A DNA stretch of 64,000 nt, from assembly GCA_964293475.1 (NCBI GenBank), contig CAXYYJ010000017.1, positions 1 through 64,000 of the forward strand, written 5' to 3'. A program made the position numbers and the translations under genes. The first letter of the stretch is position 1. Each line of letters starts with the position of its first letter. This DNA is from UBA12170 sp964293475 (GTDB lineage: Bacteria > Bacteroidota > Bacteroidia > Bacteroidales > UBA12170). This document shows, piece by piece, positions 52,301 through 59,169 of the stretch. A model generated the notes under the pieces. It made no database searches. It was not told the DNA's origin and saw only the letters and a program-made list of their open reading frames with translations.

Positions 52301-54426
52301 TCGGATTTGGCGAATTGTTTGAACATATTAAAAATGGAAAAGTTGTTTTCTTCCCCGATACCTATTACAATGTTCATGATGTCGATCCATCATTTCCAGA
52401 TTCTCCGGTATGGGTTAAGGCGTTGGGTTTCAGCTTAAATGATATTGGCGGAAATCCCAATAGAATAGTTTTGATGCACGAAAACATTACCGAACGCAAA
52501 AATGCAGAATCATTGTTGAATGATATCATTGAGAACAACCCGCTTTCAATTCAAGTAGCTGATAATAAAGGACATACTCTAAGAGTAAATCCTGCATTCG
52601 TCGAACTCTTTGGAGCTGTTCCTCCACAGGATTTTTCAATTTTTGATGATTTAATGAGGAAAAGCAATGAATTGGCGACTTTGGTTTCGCGGGCTAAAAA
52701 AGGAGAGATTGTTCATTTACCTGATACCTATTTTAATGCGCATGATGCAGTTGAACTGGCACCCGATATTCCACTATGGATTCGCGCTTTGATATTCCCA
52801 TTAAAAGATAGTGCAGGTAAGCCCCGGCGTCTTGTATTCATGCACGAAAACATTACAGAACGGAAATTCGTAGAACAGGAAATCATAAAAGCCAAAGAAC
52901 AGGCCGAAGAAAGCGAGAAAAAATTCAGGGAAATGGCAGAGTTGTTGCCACAGATAGTTTTTGAAACCGATATACAGGGTAATCTTACCTATATAAACAA
53001 GTACGCTTATAAAATGACTGGATATTCTGAACAGGATTCGATCATCGGTAAAAGCAGTTTGGATTTTTATATCCCGGAAGATAGGGAAAGGGCGATGCAA
53101 AATATAAAGATTCGCTATACTGGCGAAAAACTAATAGAAAGTAATGAATACACCATGATTCGCAAAGATGGTTCCACCTTTAATATTTTAGTTTACTCAA
53201 ATCCCATTTTTAAGAATTCTAAACCTGTTGGGTTACGGGGGATTATTGTGGATATTTCTGAATTGAAGCAAACAGAACAGGAATTAATCAAAGCCAAACT
53301 TCAAGCCGAAGAAAGTGACCGCCTGAAATCTTCATTTTTAGCCAATATGAGCCACGAAATCCGAACTCCAATGAACGGCATTTTAGGTTTTTCCGAATTG
53401 CTGAAAGAGCCTGATCTTTCTGGCGAAGAGCAACAGGCATATATTGCCATCATAGAAAAAAGCGGCAGGCGGATGTTGAATATCATCAACGATATTGTGG
53501 ATATTTCCAAAATAGAAGCCGGTCTGATGAATCTGGATATCAGTGAGTCGAACATCAACGAGCAAATAGAATACATTTATACATTTTTCAAGCCCGAGGT
53601 AGATGCAAAAGGAATGAAGCTTTGCTTCAGAAATTCTTTGATAACAAAGGAAGCAATTATTAAAACCGACCGCGAAAAACTATATGCTATACTTACCAAT
53701 CTTGTTAAAAATGCCATTAAATACTCAAATAGTGGCACGATAGAATTCGGGTATATTAAGAGAGACAAATCACTTGAATTCTATGTGAAAGATACTGGTA
53801 TTGGAATTCCCAAAGACCGGCAGGAAGCCATATTTGAGCGTTTTATCCAAGCTGATATTTCTGATAAAATGGCCCGACAGGGTGCCGGATTGGGTCTGGC
53901 AATTACGAAATCATATATTGAAATGATGGGGGGTAAAATTTGGGTAGAGAGCAATGAAGGAATTGGCTCAACATTTTATTTCACCCTGCCTTACAGCCTT
54001 GAATCGGGTACAAAAACAATTGACCCTCAACAGATTACCAATGAAAAAAACGAAACTACAAGAAAGTTAAAAATTATAATAGCAGAGGATGATGAAGTAT
54101 CGGAAAAGTTGATTGACAGTTATATTAAAATTTTTGGTAAAGAAATTTTAAAAGCAAGAACTGGGGTCGAAGTTGTGGAACAATGCCGCTCCAATCCCGA
54201 TATTGATTTGATATTGATGGATATCAGAATGCCCGTAATGGATGGGTACGAAGCCATTCGTCAAATCAGGAAATTTAACAAAGAAGTCATCATTATTGCG
54301 CAAACCGCCTATGGACTAACGGGCGACAGGGATAAATCAATGGATTCTGGGTGCAACGACTACATTGCAAAACCGATTAAAAAAATAGAATTGCAAAAAA
54401 TGATTGTAAAGTATTTTGGGAGCTAA
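46360..54426 (+). CDS. Giant hybrid histidine kinase: about 15 PAS, PocR, REC; 2688 aa
   Basis: A cytoplasmic hybrid kinase. After a coiled start, about 15 PAS/PAC units follow, each ending in D-I-T-E-R-K-x-A-E or a variant and joined by coiled linkers; four linkers share K-S-E-E-I-A-A-Q-N-E-E-L-N-L. Between PAS7 and PAS8 (about 1017-1221) lies a PocR-type ligand domain with C-R-F-M-D-A-A-S, C-G-K-W-H-C-H-E-S-C-W and a C-N-G-G segment. HisKA carries H2332 in M-S-H-E-I-R-T-P-M-N-G. HATPase_c follows with D-T-G-I-G-I-P and G-A-G-L-G-L-A. The receiver domain (about 2571-2688) has D2621 in L-I-L-M-D-I-R-M-P. No transmembrane helix. PAS6 and PAS8 with their linkers are near-identical. Confidence 0.95.
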   Translation: MKKQKINSEESDVLRQKAAELLPDKGKVRLVSTPASEHEMLKMISELERYQIELEMQNEELVVAKEKAELAEEKYAELYDFAPYGYLSLSEKGEILQLNFAAASILGKERTTLINKRFDYFVSTDTQATFNYFFKNVFATKLKQTCELTIATKGNLPVYVRIDGVISQNNDLCLLTLNDITESILAKKELQGTEEKYRSSEFDLKKAQRISHLGNWELNIKTNELVWSEEIYRIFDCEPHEFKATYEAFLGFIHPEDREIVNEAYVQSLKEKTEYHIEHRIVTKNNQIKYVREKCTSTFDEQGNPLNSFGIVIDISEQKALEFELAESAERYKSLHNASFGGIAIHDKGIILECNKGLSEMTGYSLEELIGMDGMLLIVPEHRELVMDKIVTGSEKPYEANGLRKNGEQFPMRLEARNVPYKGKNIRTVEFRDITESKNAEKALRRSEAKLSALFTSMSEMVVLHELVFDEEGKPVNYRITDCNDAFTKITGISRDSAVGKLATELYGVAVPPYFNEFKEVAITGKPYNSETYYEPMDKHLNISVICPEKNHFATITTNITERKQAEDALRESEKEYRNLIEFSPVAMAIIHDWKTVYFNPAAVELFGAKKQDELLGKHIYELIHPDFHELAIDNAKLLAENGYVVMQEQKYIKLDGTILDVETQAKSIRFNDNVATLVVMNDITERKQAEQLIQNKSEEIAAQNEELNLANLELFAAKEMAEKSEERYRGLLTNLETGVVVHAIDTSIVLSNSRASELLGLSEDQMKGKVAIDSAWQFIYENYKPLPVSDYPVIRVLNSKKPIKNQVLGVCQKNKDITWLLVNGFPVFNNKNEILEIIISFIDITERKQAELLIQDKSEEIAAQNEELNLANIELITARKKAEESEIKFRTLSENSPAIIYRILLKPSFKFEYVSPAVTEITGYTPEDHYADPYLGYKLVHPDDRIILENAAHKTQGEPIILRWIKKDGKIIWTEQRNVLIFDTEGNPFAIEGIATDITIQKEAEQELKRIEWLLTSKAKVFETKEQAYIPPYGDLVDINTSRLILDSVGEQTLTDIVGDYLNLLDTSAAVYEKNGDYALGIFSSGWCRFMDAASRKACGTDDNRTALDCGKWHCHESCWSNASKSAIESGHPADIECNGGIRLYAVPIRVSDEIVGAINFGYGDPPRDERKLRELATLYQVSYDELRTHALNYESRPPYIVDLAKNRLQSSARLIGEIIERKQAELLIQNKSEEIAAQNEELNLANIELIAAKEKAEESEERYRGLLTNLETGVVVHAIDTSIILSNSRSSELLGLSEDQMKGKVAIDSAWQFIYENYKPLPVSDYPVIRVLNSKKPIKNQVLGVCQKNKDITWLLVNGFPVFNTNDEILEIVISFIDITERKKAELLIQDKSEEIAAQNEELNLANIELIAAKKKAEESEARFRNLMESIDTVSAQSYSPEGITQFWNKASENLYGYTQQEAIGRNLLDLIIPSEMKDVVINAIKEMSETGKAIPSGELVLKHKDGSPISVISHHAVVKVPGHEPELFCLDIDISQRKMLENEVKESEERFNLAMKASNDGLFDWNLETNEIYYSPGWKKMLGYADHELPNDFSVWEKTTAPEDVKKSWELQQKLITKQIDRFVMEFKMKHKDGHWVDILARSEAIFNESGKAVRMVGTHTNISETKQAEMIAIKERAISDSIIESIPGAFYMLDENGRYVRWNAYQRDVIVGKPDSMVPDINAIDTIHPDDRESVGSRIANVLRDGIAETVEGRVLLHGGPEYKWMLMTGRRVVIEEKPYLLGIGMDITERKLAEEKLMKSEERYALGLEASEQGIWDWNVETNEVFYSAQWKKQIGYNDDELKSEFNSWVDHLHPDEKDYCQNAVENYLKKPAEHFILDFRFRHKDGTYRLIHNKAASIKNHEGKVIRLFGTHTDITDSKLNEAIFKDIIEKNPMSIQILDMEGYPLQVNPAHTKLFGVEPPANYSIFKDEQLLSLGFGELFEHIKNGKVVFFPDTYYNVHDVDPSFPDSPVWVKALGFSLNDIGGNPNRIVLMHENITERKNAESLLNDIIENNPLSIQVADNKGHTLRVNPAFVELFGAVPPQDFSIFDDLMRKSNELATLVSRAKKGEIVHLPDTYFNAHDAVELAPDIPLWIRALIFPLKDSAGKPRRLVFMHENITERKFVEQEIIKAKEQAEESEKKFREMAELLPQIVFETDIQGNLTYINKYAYKMTGYSEQDSIIGKSSLDFYIPEDRERAMQNIKIRYTGEKLIESNEYTMIRKDGSTFNILVYSNPIFKNSKPVGLRGIIVDISELKQTEQELIKAKLQAEESDRLKSSFLANMSHEIRTPMNGILGFSELLKEPDLSGEEQQAYIAIIEKSGRRMLNIINDIVDISKIEAGLMNLDISESNINEQIEYIYTFFKPEVDAKGMKLCFRNSLITKEAIIKTDREKLYAILTNLVKNAIKYSNSGTIEFGYIKRDKSLEFYVKDTGIGIPKDRQEAIFERFIQADISDKMARQGAGLGLAITKSYIEMMGGKIWVESNEGIGSTFYFTLPYSLESGTKTIDPQQITNEKNETTRKLKIIIAEDDEVSEKLIDSYIKIFGKEILKARTGVEVVEQCRSNPDIDLILMDIRMPVMDGYEAIRQIRKFNKEVIIIAQTAYGLTGDRDKSMDSGCNDYIAKPIKKIELQKMIVKYFGS
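48415..49019 (+). repeat. Internal repeat copy 1 (linker-PAS-linker)
   Basis: About 605 bp that recur at 50023-50627, offset exactly 1608 bp (536 codons), in frame. Between 48676 and 48850 (175 bp) I find no difference from copy 2. The flanks differ at scattered, mostly third-codon positions. Confidence 0.85.
50023..50627 (+). repeat. Internal repeat copy 2 (linker-PAS-linker)
   Basis: The second copy of the repeat at 48415-49019. The 1003 bp between the copies encode PAS7 and the PocR domain, so recombination between copies would remove exactly that module without a frameshift. Confidence 0.85.
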
Positions 54427-54468
54427 TTAGAAATTTTTCTGAATACTAAACATCATAAAATCAACAAG

Positions 54469-55017
54469 ATGCTAAAAGAATTATTGCCAGAAAACCGGGT
54501 TGAAGAGCTGCTTTCAATAGGAACTGAAAAATCAATTTTGGCCACAGAATATTTTATCGAAGCCGGAGAAAAACCGCAAAAAATCGCTTTTATTTTTAAG
54601 GGCTTATTTCGTTATGTATATTGCAATGATAAAGGAGATGAATTTACAAAAGCAATTTTGCCCGAGAATAATTTCATCAGTTCATATTCAGCAATGGTTT
54701 TAGGCAAACCTTCCTACTTTTCCATCGAAGCTCTGGAAAATTCTAAAGTGCTCGAGATTGTTTGGTCAGACTTCAACCAACTAAAAGATGGCGATATCTT
54801 TTGGCTTCAATTTCTAATGAAATTTATTGAGAAGGGTTATATTATCAAAGAAAAGCGGGAGCGCGATTTGTTATTGCTTGATGCCGAAACGAGATACAGG
54901 AATTTCCTAACAGAATTCCCCGGTATGGATCAAAGAGTAAAGCAAGGAATAATAGCCTCTTACTTGGGTATCCAACCAGAAACATTGAGCCGAATACGAA
55001 AAAAAATCCTTTTTTGA
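54469..55017 (+). CDS. Crp/Fnr-family regulator, FNR-type recognition helix
   Basis: 182 residues: a cNMP-binding-like beta barrel (about 20-115), a dimerisation helix and a C-terminal HTH I-I-A-S-Y-L-G-I-Q-P-E-T-L-S-R-I-R. The recognition helix E-T-L-S-R matches the E-T-I-S-R of E. coli FNR, whose half-site is TTGAT. There is no N-terminal cysteine cluster, so this is not an oxygen-sensing Fe-S FNR; the effector is unknown. It starts 43 bp after the giant kinase. An FNR-like palindrome covers its stop codon (55014-55027), in front of the SDR gene. Confidence 0.92.
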   Translation: MLKELLPENRVEELLSIGTEKSILATEYFIEAGEKPQKIAFIFKGLFRYVYCNDKGDEFTKAILPENNFISSYSAMVLGKPSYFSIEALENSKVLEIVWSDFNQLKDGDIFWLQFLMKFIEKGYIIKEKRERDLLLLDAETRYRNFLTEFPGMDQRVKQGIIASYLGIQPETLSRIRKKILF

Positions 55018-55027
55018 CCTAAGTCAA
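55014..55027. promoter_or_regulatory. FNR-like palindromic operator TTGAC-N4-GTCAA
   Basis: TTGACCTAAGTCAA, with perfect 5-bp arms. Its centre (55020.5) is 29.5 bp upstream of the first base of the '-7' box at 55050, the class II activator position. It overlaps the stop codon of the Crp/Fnr gene. The consensus E. coli FNR site is TTGAT-N4-ATCAA. Confidence 0.65.
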
Positions 55028-55049
55028 TGTGTCTGAGAATTTGACAGCT

Positions 55050-55057
55050 TAGTTTTG
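55050..55057 (+). promoter_or_regulatory. '-7' box of the SDR gene
   Basis: TAGTTTTG followed by C, an exact TAnnTTTG match, 29 bp before ATG 55087. There is no TTTG at -33 with the standard spacing. This agrees with a promoter that needs an activator bound at the adjacent palindrome. Confidence 0.65.
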
Positions 55058-55086
55058 CAGTATTGTTAATCCAAAATTTTAAAATC

Positions 55087-55827
55087 ATGATACTCAAAAA
55101 CAATACTGTATTAATTACAGGCGGAAGTTCAGGCATTGGACTCGAATTAAGCAAAGTGCTTATTCAAAAAGGAAATAAAGTAATCGTCTGCGGCAAATCG
55201 AGCGAAAAACTTTCGGCGGCAAAGAAAACTTTACCCCAGCTAATAACCTACCAATGCGATTTGTCCAACAGCCAGCAATGCATTGATTTTGCCGGAAAAA
55301 TTGCACAAAATCATCCCGATTTAAACATCCTCATCAACAATGCAGCCACTGTCAATAAAATCGATTTCATCAAGGATGAAAATGCCCTTGAACTTGCCGA
55401 GAACGAATATCAAACAAATCTGATAGCGCCAATCCGGTTAATAAAACTTCTTTTTAAAACCATAAGTGCAAATAGTTCACCGGCCATTATCAATGTTACA
55501 ACAGGTTTAATTTACGCTCCCAGAGTTATTTATCCATTCTACAATTCATCCAAATCGGCTCTTCATTCATTTACTCAAACGCTTAGAATTCGATTGAAAG
55601 ATGAAAAAACCCAGGTGGTTGAAGTAATGTTTCCGGCGGTTGATACACCCTGGCATCAAGGCACCCCCCCGAAAATTGCCATAAAGGTGGATGCAGCTGT
55701 TGCAGAAATGATAAAAGGACTTGAAGGCGGAAAATCGGAAATTAAAGTTGGGGGAGCAAAAATTCTTTACCTGATGTCGAGAATTGCTCCCGGGTTTGCT
55801 CTTAAAAAAATTAATGAAATTCAATGA
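55087..55827 (+). CDS. Short-chain dehydrogenase/reductase, DltE-like
   Basis: An NAD(P)-dependent oxidoreductase of 247 residues. The cofactor loop is T-G-G-S-S-G-I-G near residue 12, N-N-A-A near 90, and the catalytic S/Y-x-x-x-K are in N-V-T-T-G-L and Y-N-S-S-K-S-A near 138 and 155. It is classed with DltE-type SDRs because of the E-V-M-F-P-A-V-D-T motif; the substrate is unknown. The next reading frame begins with an ATGA overlap, so the gene once led a two-gene operon. It is the apparent target of the upstream Crp/Fnr regulator. Confidence 0.9.
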   Translation: MILKNNTVLITGGSSGIGLELSKVLIQKGNKVIVCGKSSEKLSAAKKTLPQLITYQCDLSNSQQCIDFAGKIAQNHPDLNILINNAATVNKIDFIKDENALELAENEYQTNLIAPIRLIKLLFKTISANSSPAIINVTTGLIYAPRVIYPFYNSSKSALHSFTQTLRIRLKDEKTQVVEVMFPAVDTPWHQGTPPKIAIKVDAAVAEMIKGLEGGKSEIKVGGAKILYLMSRIAPGFALKKINEIQ

Positions 55828-56024
55828 AAATGGAGCAAACTCATGTTTTCCCAGCACAGAAAGCCAATCAGTTAGACAGCAAACTCAGAAGTTTTTTTCA
55901 AAATCCTTACAAAATTCTAACCCCCTATGTTCTCAAAGGAATGACGGTGCTGGATTATGGTTGCGGAAATGGCTATTCACAATATCGGGTAGTGAACTTG
56001 TCTTTTATTATAATCCTACCCTAA
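55824..56024 (+). pseudogene. Truncated class I SAM methyltransferase
   Basis: Sixty-six codons, of which about the first 50 look like the N-terminus of a SAM-dependent methyltransferase ending with motif I, V-L-D-Y-G-C-G-N-G-Y. After that the sequence turns into S-Q-Y-R-V-V-N-L-S-F without any of the remaining motifs, so most of the domain was deleted near 55980. The start overlaps the SDR stop as ATGA, showing that it was once a coupled gene. The 56025-56160 stretch holds no other recognisable piece. Confidence 0.75.
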
Positions 56025-56162
56025 AAAATCCTATTTTTGATAAAAAACACGAATGTAATCCGGAGGTTCGATTGCTTTTACTTACAACTAAAAGTCAGTA
56101 CCGGCAATCACTTTGTATCCTTCACGCATTCAATAATTTGATATAACTTCAAAAACAGAGCT

Positions 56163-56732
56163 ATGCTGGCACAAATTTTTAAAAAAGCGTTCGACAAATA
56201 TTTTAATGCTCCCATAGAAGCCTGGGTCGAATTTGCCAATTTTTGCGAACCAATTTCATTTGAAAAAGACGATATAATTAAACAGGAAGAGAAAACGGAA
56301 AAGTATTTTTACTTTATCTTGTCCGGAAGCGCAGGGTTATTTCTGTGGAAAGAGAACAATTTTGTGTGCCTTGACTTTGCTTTCGAAAATAATTTTTGCT
56401 GCGATTATATGTCATTGCTTCTAAAAAGCCCAACCCCATTGCAGGTTGTAGCTCTCGAGAAGTCCGAAATGGTTAGAATAACTAGAGACAATTTTTATAG
56501 ATTAGCGCAAACCCCTATGGGACAGGTTATTAATCAAATATCCGCTGAAACTTCATTTATTGATAAACAACAGCAGCAAATAGAATTGTTAACTAAAACC
56601 GCCGAAGAGCGATATCGGATTTTAGCAGACAAGTATCCGAATATTTACCAGCGCGTAGCTCAAAAACATATAGCCTCTTATTTGGGAATTACGCCTCAGA
56701 GCTTAAGCAGAATAAGAAAATCGTCAAAGTGA
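56163..56732 (+). CDS. Crp/Fnr-family regulator with variant recognition helix
   Basis: 189 residues with a cNMP-binding-like domain (about 20-120) and a C-terminal HTH H-I-A-S-Y-L-G-I-T-P-Q-S-L-S-R-I-R. The position taken by Glu in FNR-type helices is Gln here (Q-S-L-S-R). The ligand domain lacks a convincing cAMP phosphate-binding R-S motif, so the effector is unknown. The palindrome TTACC-N4-GGTAA follows its stop codon by 4 bp in front of the next gene. It is a paralogue, in layout, of the regulator at 54469. Confidence 0.92.
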   Translation: MLAQIFKKAFDKYFNAPIEAWVEFANFCEPISFEKDDIIKQEEKTEKYFYFILSGSAGLFLWKENNFVCLDFAFENNFCCDYMSLLLKSPTPLQVVALEKSEMVRITRDNFYRLAQTPMGQVINQISAETSFIDKQQQQIELLTKTAEERYRILADKYPNIYQRVAQKHIASYLGITPQSLSRIRKSSK

Positions 56733-56736
56733 TTTT

Positions 56737-56750
56737 TTACCATTTGGTAA
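56737..56750. promoter_or_regulatory. Palindromic operator TTACC-N4-GGTAA
   Basis: TTACCATTTGGTAA has perfect 6-bp arms around TT. Its centre (56743.5) lies 29.5 bp upstream of the '-7' box at 56773, identical to the spacing found for the site at 55014. A T5 run follows, so a weak terminator of the regulator gene is an alternative reading. Confidence 0.55.
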
Positions 56751-56772
56751 TTTTTATCTAAAACAGAAATTC

Positions 56773-56780
56773 AACATTTG
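56773..56780 (+). promoter_or_regulatory. '-7' box of the 56806 gene
   Basis: AACATTTG followed by C differs from TAnnTTTG at one base. It lies 25 bp before ATG 56806. No -33 TTTG at the standard spacing. Confidence 0.5.
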
Positions 56781-56805
56781 CATCCTAATCATAACAACAA
56801 AAAAG

Positions 56806-57375
56806 ATGCGAATACTATTTATTATTGCTTTGACATTTTTCGTGAGCACAACGTTTGCTCAATCCAATTTGGTTGAAAAAACATTCCAAAGAAAAGGTTT
56901 AGTTTTTGGGGTTGGTTTGGGGGGTGGAGTCCTGTCATTAAATACCAATGATACTTTAAGTAGTTCATTTTCAACTACTATTCCCAATATTAAAGTGGGC
57001 TACATGCTCAATAATCGTTTTGCTTTATATGTCTTATTGCCTGGTGCAAATTACAAATACAAAGGAAAAAGCAGAGGATTTGAAGGCATTTTAGTTTCAG
57101 GTCAATACTGGATTAAGGACCATTGGTGGGTTTTGGGGGGAGCAGGTTTAACCTTCGATGCAGCAGCTTTTTACACGGTGAATGACCCTGAAACAGCAGG
57201 TTTTTATACCGGACTTCCAGCATTCACTGCATCTTCAGGTTACGAAGTTTGGCATAAAGGTAAATTTGCCTTAGACATTCAGTACCGTTTTTTCTATGGC
57301 AAATCTAACTTACCCAACCGTGGCCTTAGAAACGGAATCTCGAATATGGTTGTTATTGGTTTCAACTGGTATTGA
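56806..57375 (+). CDS. Exported outer-membrane beta-barrel-like protein, 189 aa
   Basis: The signal peptide (residues 1-18, ending T-T-F-A-Q) is followed by alternating hydrophobic strands with glycine- and aromatic-rich turns: G-V-G-L-G-G-G-V near 37, Y-M-L-N-N-R-F-A-L-Y-V near 66, and the last residues V-V-I-G-F-N-W-Y ending in an aromatic, as barrel proteins do. Function is unknown. Probably controlled by the preceding Crp/Fnr regulator. The serine-hydrolase gene follows 68 bp later, possibly in the same transcript. Confidence 0.8.
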   Translation: MRILFIIALTFFVSTTFAQSNLVEKTFQRKGLVFGVGLGGGVLSLNTNDTLSSSFSTTIPNIKVGYMLNNRFALYVLLPGANYKYKGKSRGFEGILVSGQYWIKDHWWVLGGAGLTFDAAAFYTVNDPETAGFYTGLPAFTASSGYEVWHKGKFALDIQYRFFYGKSNLPNRGLRNGISNMVVIGFNWY

Positions 57376-57443
57376 TGCCTCAGCAAATCTGGTAAAAAGT
57401 TGGAAAAATATCATTACTTTTAATTTTCAAAGTCCTATTAATC

Positions 57444-58508
57444 ATGACAACATCACAAAATTCAGTAGCAAATTTTAATGTGGAAAAAATTCAGAGCATC
57501 TTAAGCAAAATAGTTGATGATAAGTTGATTTTTGGAACTGTCTTAACCATCGAAAAAGGCAATAACCGTTGGACGGGTGCCGCCGGCAACTTGACCGCTG
57601 ACCAGCCATATTTCATTGCAAGCACCACCAAAATTTATATAACCGCCCTTATTCTCAAGCTGATGGCTAAGGATAAATTATCACTCGACGATAAAATATC
57701 TAAATTTTTATCGCAACAAATAATGCAGAATCTCATCGTTTACAAGGGCGTGGATTATTCAGCAAGCTTAACAGTGCGAAATTTATTGGCCCACACCTCC
57801 GGATTGCCCGATTATTTCGAAGACAAAGGAGCCGACGGTAAAAGTCTTTTGCAGAAATTGCAGGAAGGAAACGACCAAAGCTGGACTTTTGAACAAACCG
57901 TGGAAATGTCAAAACACATGAAGCCAAAATTTGCCCCCAATACCAAAGGAAAGGCACATTATTCGGATACGAACTTTCAGCTATTGGGGAAAATTCTGGA
58001 AAATATCTATGACAAGAATATTGGCTTAGTTTTAAACGATGCAATTTTTCAGCCACTTGGGCTCAAACAAACCTATTTGTACCTCGATGCAGCCGATAAA
58101 AAGCCGACAGCTATGTACTTCAAAAACAAGCTTTTGGATATTCCAAAAGCCATGACTTCCTTTGGGGCTGATGGCGGGGTTGTATCAACTTCAGAAGAAT
58201 CGCTGATTTTTCTAAAAGCATTCTTCAATGGCTATTTTTTCCCAAAAGGCTATTTGCCACTGCTTTACCAATGGAACAATGTGATGTTCCCCCTGGAATA
58301 CGGTGTGGGAATAATGAAGTTTCAGTTGCCTTCTTTTTTTACCATGTTTCGCAAGATGCCAGCTTTACTGGGGCACTCTGGCCTATCAGGTGCATTTGCA
58401 TTTTATGCCCCGGAAAAAGATGTTTTTTTAGCAGGTACAGTAAATCAGATTCACAATCCTGGAACTTCATTTAAAATGTTGCTGAAGATTTTGAGTGTGG
58501 TGAAATAG
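57444..58508 (+). CDS. Serine hydrolase, class C beta-lactamase-like
   Basis: A penicillin-binding-protein-like hydrolase (PF00144). The nucleophile motif S-x-x-K is A-S-T-T-K near residue 51, the second motif is Y-S-D-T-N near 173, and the third is H-S-G near 312. The 354 aa match the family. No signal peptide is visible at this start, unusual for the group, which is mostly exported. Substrate unknown; members include esterases and D-aminopeptidases as well as beta-lactamases. Its promoter is not obvious; read-through from the 56806 gene is likely. Confidence 0.88.
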   Translation: MTTSQNSVANFNVEKIQSILSKIVDDKLIFGTVLTIEKGNNRWTGAAGNLTADQPYFIASTTKIYITALILKLMAKDKLSLDDKISKFLSQQIMQNLIVYKGVDYSASLTVRNLLAHTSGLPDYFEDKGADGKSLLQKLQEGNDQSWTFEQTVEMSKHMKPKFAPNTKGKAHYSDTNFQLLGKILENIYDKNIGLVLNDAIFQPLGLKQTYLYLDAADKKPTAMYFKNKLLDIPKAMTSFGADGGVVSTSEESLIFLKAFFNGYFFPKGYLPLLYQWNNVMFPLEYGVGIMKFQLPSFFTMFRKMPALLGHSGLSGAFAFYAPEKDVFLAGTVNQIHNPGTSFKMLLKILSVVK

Positions 58509-59169
58509 AATTCTGAAGATTGACTTTTTATTTTATTTCTTTAGGCCAAATTCCTTTAGTAAAACTGAATTTAAATATCAAAGCTTTACGAAATATGCTT
58601 TTTTAATATAGGCAATGAAGATAATCATGTTCACTTTTTGGTTCAGTCTTTACCAATTATAATACTCCAACCATACTGCTAATAGTATTCAATAGCATAA
58701 CTGCAAGATATATTTTTAGGAAGAATCCTTTTATTAAGGATCAATATTTTATAAGTGAATTCCGCATAGATGATTATTTTGTGAATATGGCAAATATGCG
58801 TAGAAAAAAATACACAAAATAGTGTATTATGGTCTGAATTAATTAATATAAATAATGTATAAGCACTATATATGGATTAATATCCAGCACTTTTTTTGTA
58901 GATTTTCGGATACACTTCCATGTTAATAGCGGCAGTTTATTTACATTTTTCGAAAGAATAAACTCTTGTAAAAACAATTCCATTGGGATTTTTTTTACCG
59001 GCATCTGATGCAAATTACAGCGATTTGAAAATGGGGTTTAACAACCAGCAGTACAACAAAAACCGCTTTTTGGAGTTTTTCTAATTAACAAAATCATGTT
59101 TAAAAATGATTGTCAATTTAACCCGCGCAAAATATAGAATACCTATTTTTATTTCAAAATAACTTATCT
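58509..59169. other. AT-rich gene-free region with a 20-bp palindrome
   Basis: No gene in either direction that I would defend. AATACAC-N6-GTGTATT at 58809-58828 has perfect 7-bp arms and the geometry of a Crp-type operator, but no clear '-7' box lies at a suitable distance on either side. Confidence 0.45.

Noticed and set aside
46360..54426. CRISPR-like or tandem satellite array
   Set aside because: The regular repetition is protein-level PAS/linker modularity with diverged DNA; only one pair of long copies is near-identical, and no short regular spacers exist in the window.
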